Assembly: GCA_022712735.1 (NCBI GenBank)
Contig: JAFLKA010000512.1
Location: 1-5,565 of the forward strand
DNA length: 5,565 bases
Direction: 5' to 3'
Source: Marinosulfonomonas sp.
GTDB taxonomy: Bacteria > Pseudomonadota > Alphaproteobacteria > Rhodobacterales > Rhodobacteraceae
Below the pieces are notes generated by a model. It was given only the letters and a program-made list of their open reading frames with translations, was not told where the DNA came from and ran no database searches. This document shows, one piece after another, positions 1-5,263 of the stretch. Positions within the stretch are counted from its first letter, which is position 1. The number at the start of each line of letters is the position of its first letter. The translations under genes were made by a program, and so were the position numbers.

Positions 1-1461
1 TCATTCCGCCGCCTTGATCTCGAACCCCTGCGCGATCATGTCGGCGGGTTTTACCGGATATTCGCCGGAAAAGCAGGCGTCGCAATATTGCGGGCTGGCG
101 TTGTCACGGCCCTTGGCTTGCCCTGCCGCGCGATACAATCCGTCCAGCGTGATGAAACGCAATGAATCCACCCCGAGATGCTCGCGCATTTCGTCCTCGG
201 ACATAGTGGCCGCCAGCAATTGCTCGCGTTCGGGCGTATCGACGCCGTAAAAACAGGGCCACATGGTGGGCGGCGACGCGATGCGGAAGTGGACCTCGGC
301 GGCACCGGCATCAAGGATCATTTCCTTGATCTTGCGGCTGGTGGTGCCGCGCACGACGCTGTCATCGACTAAAATCACCCGCTTGCCTTTGATCAGGGCG
401 CGGTTGACGTTCAGCTTTAGCAGCACCCCCATGTTACGGATGCTTTCGGTGGGCTCGATAAACGTGCGGCCGGTATATTGGTTGCGGATGATGCCCATGC
501 CATACGGAATGCCGGTTTCATGGGCATAGCCGATCGCCGCTGGTGTGCCGCTGTCAGGCACGGGGCAAACAAGGTCCGCATCCACGGGAGCTTCTCGGGC
601 CAGCTCGATGCCGATCTGGCGGCGGGTTTCATAGATGGACTGGCCACCAACGATGCTGTCGGGGCGCGAGAAATAGACGTGCTCGAAAATGCAAAAGCGT
701 GGTTTTGCGGGGGCGAAGGGGCGGTGGCTTTCGACGCCCGCCGCCGTAATCACCACCATTTCGCCAGGCTCAATATCGCGCACGAATTCCGCACCGATAA
801 TGTCGAGCGCACAGGTTTCCGACGCCAGCGCCCAGCCCTCGCCAACCTTGCCCAGCACCAGTGGGCGAACCCCCAGCGCGTCACGCACACCGATCAGTTT
901 GGTGCGGGTCATCGCAACGATGGAGAACGCGCCTTCAACGCGGCGCAGCGCGTCTTTCATCCGTTCGGGGATGTTCTTCTGGAAACTGCGGGCCATCAGA
1001 TGGATGATACATTCGCTGTCGCTGCTGGACTGAAAGATCGAGCCGTGCTGGATCAGTTCGCGCCGCAGCGCCGTGGCGTTGGTGATGTTGCCATTGTGGG
1101 CAATCGCCGCCCCGCCCATGGCAAATTCGCCAAAGAACGGCTGCACATCGCGGATCACCGCACCCTTTTTACCCGAGGTGGAATAGCGCACATGGCCGAT
1201 GGCCAGCGGGCCGGGCAGGGTGTCCATCAGGCTGGCTTTGGTGAAGTTGTCGCGCACATAGCCGAAACGACGGGCGGAATTGAACCCTTCATGCGGATCA
1301 TGGCTGACGATGCCACCGGCCTCTTGGCCGCGATGTTGCAGGGCGTGCAGGCCTAGGGCGGTGAAATTGGCGGCTTCAGCCACACCAATCACGCCGAAAA
1401 CGCCGCATTCCTCTTTTAATTTATCATCATCGAACGGGTGGCAAGGGGGCATTTTTTGCAT
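1..1461 (-). CDS. purF: Amidophosphoribosyltransferase (glutamine PRPP amidotransferase)
   Basis: This enzyme makes 5-phosphoribosylamine from PRPP and glutamine, the first committed step of de novo purine synthesis, in the cytoplasm. The 486-residue product is complete. An N-terminal Ntn glutaminase domain starts at Cys19 (EECGVFG), the expected nucleophile once an 18-residue propeptide is removed; GHVRYST (89-95), HNGNI (122-126) and SDSE (147-150) complete the site. The C-terminal phosphoribosyltransferase domain carries the PRPP loop VILVDDSVVRGTTS (362-375). Cys257, Cys403, Cys460 and Cys463 match the four [4Fe-4S] ligands of the Bacillus subtilis-type enzyme, so this is the propeptide, iron-sulfur form. 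GGAG at 1473-1476 lies 11 bases before the chosen ATG. A second in-frame ATG at 1452 would give a 15-residue propeptide, but the GGAG is then 20 bases away. It is the last gene of the minus-strand series here, with a 135-base structured leader. Confidence 0.98.
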   Translation of the reverse strand: MQKMPPCHPFDDDKLKEECGVFGVIGVAEAANFTALGLHALQHRGQEAGGIVSHDPHEGFNSARRFGYVRDNFTKASLMDTLPGPLAIGHVRYSTSGKKGAVIRDVQPFFGEFAMGGAAIAHNGNITNATALRRELIQHGSIFQSSSDSECIIHLMARSFQKNIPERMKDALRRVEGAFSIVAMTRTKLIGVRDALGVRPLVLGKVGEGWALASETCALDIIGAEFVRDIEPGEMVVITAAGVESHRPFAPAKPRFCIFEHVYFSRPDSIVGGQSIYETRRQIGIELAREAPVDADLVCPVPDSGTPAAIGYAHETGIPYGMGIIRNQYTGRTFIEPTESIRNMGVLLKLNVNRALIKGKRVILVDDSVVRGTTSRKIKEMILDAGAAEVHFRIASPPTMWPCFYGVDTPEREQLLAATMSEDEMREHLGVDSLRFITLDGLYRAAGQAKGRDNASPQYCDACFSGEYPVKPADMIAQGFEIKAAE

Positions 1462-1472
1462 TTCAGCAGTCG

Positions 1473-1476
1473 CTCC
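1473..1476 (-). promoter_or_regulatory. Ribosome binding site of purF
   Basis: The minus strand reads GGAG, 11 bases before the ATG at 1461. The spacing is slightly long but far better than the 20 bases to the alternative ATG at 1452, so it favours the longer start. It sits 15 bases after the leader hairpin at 1492-1524, so folding of that hairpin would probably leave it free. Confidence 0.5.
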
Positions 1477-1491
1477 GAATCCTATGGCAGT

Positions 1492-1524
1492 AGGCGTGCC
1501 ACCCTCATACGAGGTTGGACGCCT
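1492..1524 (-). other. Imperfect stem-loop in the purF leader
   Basis: On the minus strand AGGCGT pairs with ACGCCT, and inside it CCAACCTC pairs with GAGGGTGG with one A-G mismatch and one bulged C, leaving a GTAT loop. This gives 13 base pairs. It ends 30 bases before the purF ATG. The bases after it (ACTGCCATAGG) are not U-rich, so it is not a classic intrinsic terminator for the gene upstream. It may be a structured leader element, a processing site, or a weak terminator. The pairing is seen directly; any role is inference. Confidence 0.5.
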
Positions 1525-1537
1525 TGTGTCACCACAG

Positions 1538-1559
1538 AGTCATAGATAAGTCATAGATA
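1538..1559 (-). repeat. 11-bp perfect tandem repeat upstream of purF
   Basis: Two back-to-back copies of TATCTATGACT on the minus strand, 77-98 bases before the purF ATG. The 11-base period is close to one helical turn, so two copies of a bound protein would lie on the same DNA face. The TATCTA and TATGAC parts also resemble -10 hexamers, but I see no good -35 at the right distance, so I do not call a promoter. A third copy of the 8-base core TATCTATG lies at 2049-2056, ahead of the small secreted-protein gene. Confidence 0.5.
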
Positions 1560-1596
1560 AACGCACATGCTTTTGGGGTGTTGCCCCGCAGCAGGG

Positions 1597-1992
1597 TTAG
1601 GGCCGCGCCAAAACCCACAAACCTTGTGCCCCGTCGCCTTTGATATCGCCGATTTTGCGGTCTTTTGTATACAGATATAGCGGGCGTCCCTTAAAGGCGA
1701 TCTGCATGGTGCCATCGTCGCGCCGTATTAGGGAATAGCTTTGGGGCATCTGTGTGCCTGCGGGCATTAAGGCCGGTGGCCATGCTTTGGCGCAAGCCCC
1801 GTTGCATTTAGATACGCCGTTTGTGTCTTTGCTATAGAAATACAGCGACATGTGTTTTTCGTTCATGATGAACACCTGACCATTCAGCGGGCCGCTCATC
1901 ACCGATGCGTTGCCGTGTGAACTGGCGTTGGCGGTGCTGTTGATCAGGATGAGGGCGGTCAGGGCCGCAGTCGCAAGGGGGGCAAGGCGCAT
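1597..1992 (-). CDS. Small secreted repeat protein, COG4315 / PF03640 family
   Basis: The product is 131 residues. A signal peptide is clear: Met-Arg, a hydrophobic core around residues 4-18, and a likely signal peptidase I site after STANA (about residue 23). No cysteine follows, so it does not look like a lipoprotein although family members are often named so. The mature part has two family repeats: SLYFYSKD with the two-cysteine segment CNGACAKAWPP (about 49-73), and PLYLYTKD leading to GDIKGDGAQGLWVLAR (about 104-130). The biochemical role of the family is unknown and none is proposed. The frame stays open upstream to an ATG at 2196, but that start would bury the signal peptide and run into the cvpA stem-loop; GGAG seven bases before the ATG at 1992 settles the start. 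It lies between cvpA and purF, separated from cvpA by 227 bases and from purF by 135. Confidence 0.87.
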   Translation of the reverse strand: MRLAPLATAALTALILINSTANASSHGNASVMSGPLNGQVFIMNEKHMSLYFYSKDTNGVSKCNGACAKAWPPALMPAGTQMPQSYSLIRRDDGTMQIAFKGRPLYLYTKDRKIGDIKGDGAQGLWVLARP

Positions 1993-1999
1993 GTATATT

Positions 2000-2005
2000 C
2001 TCCAG
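2000..2005 (-). promoter_or_regulatory. Ribosome binding site of the COG4315-family gene
   Basis: The minus strand reads CTGGAG with seven bases between the GGAG and the ATG at 1992. This fixes the start at the signal peptide rather than at the ATG 204 bases further upstream. Confidence 0.75.
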
Positions 2006-2166
2006 TATATATGTGACGCAGTCCGACGGGTGTGCTGGGGCCCGTGGCCATAGATACATACGCTGGTAATGTGTTTGCGCGTGAAAATATACTTTTCAGC
2101 CCACTCGAGCCGCTCACAATCATTCACATATGCGAGATGCACACAGTAAATTTGTGGTGATTTCGC

Positions 2167-2198
2167 GGATGGGTATGGCCCAAAGACCATACCCATCC
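2167..2198 (-). terminator. Perfect 12-bp stem-loop after cvpA, possible terminator
   Basis: The arms GGATGGGTATGG (2167-2178) and its exact complement (2187-2198) enclose an 8-base loop. On the minus strand it begins 21 bases after the cvpA stop codon, a natural place to end the pqiA-radA-cvpA transcript. The bases that follow on the minus strand (CGCGAAATCACC) lack a U tract, whereas on the plus strand the stem is followed by ATTTTGTTGTGTTT. It could therefore act better in the plus direction, in both, or serve as a 3'-end stabilising structure. The stem is seen directly; termination is inferred. Confidence 0.5.
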
Positions 2199-2219
2199 AG
2201 ATTTTGTTGTGTTTACAGC

Positions 2220-2825
2220 TTAGTTATTCGTTGCGGGCGCTTCGGTTTCTACCCCTGTCGGCGCACTCGCAGGTTCGCCGCAATCCCCGACCAGTTGCTC
2301 GTAACGTGACACAATCCAGCCTGGTGCATCCTCGGGGATGCTGTCGTTGATGCTGTCCTGCATTTTGGCAAATATGCGGGCGGTGCGGCTGTCGTCGATC
2401 ATTGGCATGGCCTGATCGGTGACGACGCGGTCATAAACCACTAGGGCGACGCCAACCAGCAACGCGCCACGCGCCACACCGAACAGAAATCCAAGCCCCT
2501 GATCAATGCCGCCAAGGGCTGAACGTTGCACAATGGATGAAAATAGTGGCGTGATCAGCGACATCACGATCAGGCCGACCGCAAAGACGGCAGCAAATGC
2601 CGCGATGCGGGCCAATTCACAGCTGTCCTTGATGAAATCGCCAAGGATCGGAATTTCGCGGATCAATGGCTCGGCTTGTCCGGCAAACATGAAGGCCAGC
2701 ACGGCGGCGGCGACCCAGCCCGCGATGGACAGAGATTCGCGCACGAACCCGCGGGAATAGGCCAAAAGCGCCGATAGGATGATGACCACTGCCACCACAC
2801 CGTCAATAATTGTAAAACCTTCCAC
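2220..2825 (-). CDS. cvpA: CvpA family inner-membrane protein
   Basis: The 201-residue product matches the CvpA family, named for colicin V production in E. coli and found widely next to purF; its biochemical role is not settled. It shows four likely membrane helices at about 5-23, 32-49, 71-95 and 110-131. Typical family features are the YSRGFVRE turn after helix 1 (23-30) and GGIDQGLGFLFGVARG (105-120) at helix 4. The last 20 residues are a Pro/Ala/Glu/Thr-rich tail that is probably disordered. The start is GTG at 2825, supported by GAGGAG at 2833-2838 with seven bases of spacing. It follows radA by 27 bases, so the two are probably co-transcribed. It is not directly next to purF here, because the COG4315-family gene lies between them. 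Confidence 0.93.
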   Translation of the reverse strand: MEGFTIIDGVVAVVIILSALLAYSRGFVRESLSIAGWVAAAVLAFMFAGQAEPLIREIPILGDFIKDSCELARIAAFAAVFAVGLIVMSLITPLFSSIVQRSALGGIDQGLGFLFGVARGALLVGVALVVYDRVVTDQAMPMIDDSRTARIFAKMQDSINDSIPEDAPGWIVSRYEQLVGDCGEPASAPTGVETEAPATNN

Positions 2826-2832
2826 GTCTTCT

Positions 2833-2838
2833 CTCCTC
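2833..2838 (-). promoter_or_regulatory. Ribosome binding site of cvpA
   Basis: The minus strand reads GAGGAG, seven bases before the GTG start at 2825. It lies in the 27-base gap after the radA stop and supports independent translation from a GTG codon. Confidence 0.75.
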
Positions 2839-2852
2839 GCCTGCTCTGGGGC

Positions 2853-4217
2853 TTATCCCGCCCCGAAAATCTCGCCGACAAATGCCGTTAGATCGGACAT
2901 TTGCTGCATTTTAAGCCCCGTTGCGGTTGCAGTTTTGCTGCCCGCAGGGGCGATTGCGCCTGTAAAACCCAGTTTTGCCGCTTCTTTCAAGCGGTTTTCG
3001 GTCTGGCCAACGGGTCTTAATGCCCCTGATAGGCTAATTTCACCAAAAACCACAGTGTCGGCGGGCAATGCGGTGTCTTCGCGGGCCGATAGTAGTGCGG
3101 CTGCAACAGCCAGATCGGCGGCAGGCTCGCTAATACGCATGCCGCCAGCCACGTTCAGATAGACATCAAGGCCGGTGAACGGGATGCCGCAGCGGGCCTC
3201 GAGCACGGCGAGGATCATCGCCAGACGGCCACCATCCCAGCCGACAACGGTGCGCCGCGGCTGGGAGTGTGGCGACGGCGCAACCAGCGCTTGCAGCTCA
3301 CACAACACGGGGCGGCTGCCCTCGATACCGGAAAATACCACTGATCCGGGGGCGGGTTTATCACGTTCGGATAGAAACAGGGCAGAGGGGTTGGTGACTT
3401 CGGACAGGCCCGCACCGGTCATTTCAAACACGCCGATTTCGTCGGCTGGCCCGAAACGGTTTTTAACGGCGCGCAGGATTCGGAACTGGTGGCCGCGCTC
3501 GCCCTCAAAGTACAGCACAGTGTCGACCATATGTTCAATCACCCGTGGGCCAGCGATCTGGCCATCCTTGGTGACGTGACCGACAAGGATCACCGACATG
3601 TTGCGCCGTTTGGCGAATGTGGTCAGTTCGTGCGCGGCAGCCCGCACCTGTGACACGCTGCCCGGGGCGGACTCAACATTATCGGCCCACATGGTCTGGA
3701 TCGAATCGATGATCGCAAGGTCGGGTTTTTCGGCCTCGAGCGTGGTCAGGATATCGCGCAGATTGGTCTCGTTGGCCAGTTGCACGGAGGCATTGCGCAG
3801 GCCCAGACGGTCGGCCCGCATCCGGATTTGGGCGCTGGCCTCCTCGCCTGACACATAGATGACTTTCAGCCCCTTACCGGCGAAACTGGCAGCGGCTTGC
3901 AACAACAGGGTGGATTTACCGATACCCGGGTCACCGCCAACCAGAACGGCCGAGGCAGGCACCAGACCGCCGCCCAACACGCGGTCCAGTTCCGGCATGC
4001 CGGAAAGGGTGCGCGGAGGTGGTGCCTCGTCACTGGACAGGTCGGACAGGTGGATCGAGCGGCCACGCTTGCCACCAAGCGATTTTTTCGCAGGGCCAGC
4101 CGATAACGGCACCTCTTCGGTGATCGAATTCCATGCGCCACAAGCCTCGCAACGGCCCGACCATTTGGTCGAGGATGCGCCGCAAGAATTGCAGGTGAAG
4201 GTGTTTTGTTTTGCCAT
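2853..4217 (-). CDS. radA: DNA repair protein RadA (Sms)
   Basis: RadA is a cytoplasmic RecA-like ATPase that helps process recombination intermediates and drive branch migration in DNA repair. From the ATG at 4217 it is 454 residues, usual for the family. Visible in order: a zinc finger with Cys9, Cys12, Cys23 and Cys26 (CX2C-X10-CX2C); Walker A GDPGIGKST (95-103); Walker B LAIIDS (167-172); the RadA signature KNRFG (252-256); and a C-terminal Lon-protease-like domain containing GGMRISEPAADLAVAA (358-373). The frame also allows a GTG start two codons earlier at 4223, with AAGG five bases before it; the ATG is preferred because MAK is the common N-terminus of the family, but its AAGG is 11 bases away, so the start is not fully settled. 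It is 30 bases after pqiA and 27 before cvpA, as in an operon. Confidence 0.97.
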   Translation of the reverse strand: MAKQNTFTCNSCGASSTKWSGRCEACGAWNSITEEVPLSAGPAKKSLGGKRGRSIHLSDLSSDEAPPPRTLSGMPELDRVLGGGLVPASAVLVGGDPGIGKSTLLLQAAASFAGKGLKVIYVSGEEASAQIRMRADRLGLRNASVQLANETNLRDILTTLEAEKPDLAIIDSIQTMWADNVESAPGSVSQVRAAAHELTTFAKRRNMSVILVGHVTKDGQIAGPRVIEHMVDTVLYFEGERGHQFRILRAVKNRFGPADEIGVFEMTGAGLSEVTNPSALFLSERDKPAPGSVVFSGIEGSRPVLCELQALVAPSPHSQPRRTVVGWDGGRLAMILAVLEARCGIPFTGLDVYLNVAGGMRISEPAADLAVAAALLSAREDTALPADTVVFGEISLSGALRPVGQTENRLKEAAKLGFTGAIAPAGSKTATATGLKMQQMSDLTAFVGEIFGAG

Positions 4218-4231
4218 AGGCACTTGTGCCT
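4218..4231. repeat. Short palindrome at the radA translation start
   Basis: AGGCAC and GTGCCT flank TT, a 6-bp inverted repeat touching the radA ATG and containing both the AAGG ribosome-binding bases and the alternative GTG start. A two-base loop is too tight for a full RNA hairpin, so about five pairs at most would form. It may be chance. Confidence 0.3.
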
Positions 4232-4247
4232 TAGCTTTGGCGCTACA

Positions 4248-4730
4248 TCAAGCAGACCTTTTGCGTTTTTCCGCGAGAAATGAGATGCCCAATGACGCCA
4301 GAATGCAGCCGGTAAACAGGTATAACCCCCATGCGGTTTCAATTTGACCCACGCCAATTCCCTTGCCCACTACCAGATACAGCGCGATCAGGAAAATATC
4401 GGCCATCGCCAGTTTTCCTAATAAATGCAGCACCGGCAGCACCTTGCGATGCAGCAGGTTGAAATGGATCAACGCCAGTCCGATGGTTTTCATATAGGGG
4501 GCGAAGATGGCGAAAAACGTGACCAGAAGGGCAAGGAACACATCGGATTCCCACAGGCTCTGTAGCCCCGTGATCACCGATATTTCGTCCAGCCCGAAAA
4601 AGAACGGCATGAACCCCGCCCGCAACATCGGCGCGAACCACGCGATGGGGAACAGGATGATCAACGACAGGTTGGCAATTTTGATGAATGTGGCCACAAT
4701 AATTCCGTCCCGTAATGGCAAGGCATCCAT
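4248..4730 (-). CDS. pqiA: Paraquat-inducible protein A family membrane protein
   Basis: The 160-residue product is a short, single-domain member of the PqiA family (PF04403), integral inner-membrane proteins associated with lipid transport across the envelope in MCE-type systems. Four likely membrane helices lie at about 16-36, 62-88, 107-123 and 133-152. The best family match is GKLAMADIFLIALYLVVGKG (105-124) followed by GQIETAWGLYLF, corresponding to the conserved 'W/K-x-M-x-DVFL-x-AL' and 'G-x-G-x-Y-x-F' segments. No zinc ribbon cysteines are present, unlike E. coli PqiA. The ATG at 4730 has no good ribosome binding site; a GTG at 4697 (residue 12) preceded by GGGACGGA is a credible alternative that would begin just before helix 1. 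It lies next to an MlaF-type ATPase, which fits a role in envelope lipid transport (inference). radA follows after 30 bases. Confidence 0.85.
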   Translation of the reverse strand: MDALPLRDGIIVATFIKIANLSLIILFPIAWFAPMLRAGFMPFFFGLDEISVITGLQSLWESDVFLALLVTFFAIFAPYMKTIGLALIHFNLLHRKVLPVLHLLGKLAMADIFLIALYLVVGKGIGVGQIETAWGLYLFTGCILASLGISFLAEKRKRSA

Positions 4731-5062
4731 GCCTTACAGCATATTTATGGGGTGGTGCCGCGCATCACAATGCTTGAAGCTGAAATTCCACGCCCCTATG
4801 CAACTATTTTGTGATGGGCTAGGTGAAACGACTTAAGTTGCGGAAATATTAGTGTAAAGAAGGTCGCATTGAAAATTCGCCTCAAATCACAGAACCATAG
4901 ACATGCATTTTTTTATGTTCGAGAAATACATGAGTATGTGTTTACTACAATTCCAATATTGCCAGATGACTGGCTCAGTAATACCGCGTCTTTTCCATAA
5001 GTGTCGCAGTGGCTTTGCGCTAATTTCAATATCTTTGGTAGATTTATTACGACTGGATCATA

Positions 5063-5093
5063 TTCTATTACGATAGAACTACTGTTTTGTAGT
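5063..5093. other. Two adjacent small hairpins in the AT-rich island
   Basis: TTCTAT and ATAGAA (5063-5068, 5073-5078) enclose TACG, and ACTAC and GTAGT (5078-5082, 5089-5093) enclose TGTTTT. They share base 5078, so they would stack or compete. Both stems are short and AU-rich, and structures of this size arise often by chance in AT-rich DNA. They are recorded because they could belong to an untranslated leader or a small RNA. Confidence 0.2.
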
Positions 5094-5214
5094 GCTATAT
5101 TATATGGTGCCCTCCATTGGGCGACGCATCCCGAAACAAATATAAATATAACGCAAAAGCCTATTTTCGTATATTTTCCCCACGTGATTACCTTTCTAAT
5201 ATAATGTATTTAAA

Positions 5215-5242
5215 AATGTATCATCCAAACGGTTTATGTCAA
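5215..5242 (-). promoter_or_regulatory. Candidate sigma-70-type promoter downstream of mlaF
   Basis: The minus strand has a perfect TTGACA (5242-5237), a 16-base spacer and TACATT (5220-5215, 4 of 6 to TATAAT). It starts 22 bases after the mlaF stop codon and points towards pqiA-radA-cvpA. If used, the transcript would carry a leader of nearly 480 bases before the pqiA start. In AT-rich DNA such matches occur by chance, so confidence is limited. Confidence 0.35.
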
Positions 5243-5263
5243 TCATTCCCAATGGTGAGTGGC

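Larger units (their letters stand above)
4731..5263. other. AT-rich intergenic island with no convincing gene
   Basis: A 533-base gap between mlaF and pqiA. By hand count 4801-5260 is about 36% GC, against about 63% in a sample of the adjacent mlaF end; the 70 bases nearest pqiA look closer to normal. Both strands carry only short open frames without ribosome binding sites or recognisable domains. It holds a minus-strand promoter candidate (5215-5242), two small adjacent hairpins (5063-5093), and a 14-base segment (4965-4978) matching the mlaF stop region at 12 positions. It could be an old insertion or decayed gene, or a long regulatory leader. I see no transposase fragment, terminal inverted repeats or tRNA. 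Confidence 0.6.

Noticed and set aside
478..1356. A 292-codon open frame on the plus strand opposite purF
   Set aside because: It lies fully antisense to an unmistakable purF, is rich in the residues expected from a mirrored GC-rich gene, and shows no recognisable domain.
1572..1588. GGGG-CCCC inverted repeat after the COG4315-family stop as a terminator
   Set aside because: Only four pairs around a five-base loop and no U tract on the minus strand (it is followed by AAAAGC), so too weak to call.
1993..2196. N-terminal extension of the COG4315-family frame to an ATG at 2196
   Set aside because: It would place 68 unremarkable residues before a clear signal peptide and start inside the cvpA stem-loop. 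The strong GGAG site supports the ATG at 1992.
4890..5057. Minus-strand run of 56 stop-free codons in the island, possible gene remnant
   Set aside because: No early start codon, several stops just upstream in the same frame, and the translation resembles no family I know. It overlaps a plus-strand run of similar length, as expected by chance.
4903..5076. Plus-strand open frame of 57 codons in the AT-rich island (with later ATGs at 4915 and 4930)
   Set aside because: There is only a weak GAG as ribosome binding site, no recognisable domain and a length that arises by chance. It runs against every other gene. RNA-seq or conservation would be needed to revive it.
5099..5104. Perfect TATAAT on the minus strand within the island
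   Set aside because: The -35 position at 17 bases reads GCGTCG, which is a poor match, so no promoter is called.
5001..5204. Plus-strand frame of 67 codons with a GTG start and hydrophobic content
   Set aside because: No ribosome binding site, AT-driven hydrophobic residues, no recognisable motif.
5200..5205. Perfect TATAAT on the plus strand
   Set aside because: No matching -35 at 16-18 bases upstream (TCCCCA at 17) and it would read into the antisense of mlaF. Such hexamers are common in AT-rich DNA.
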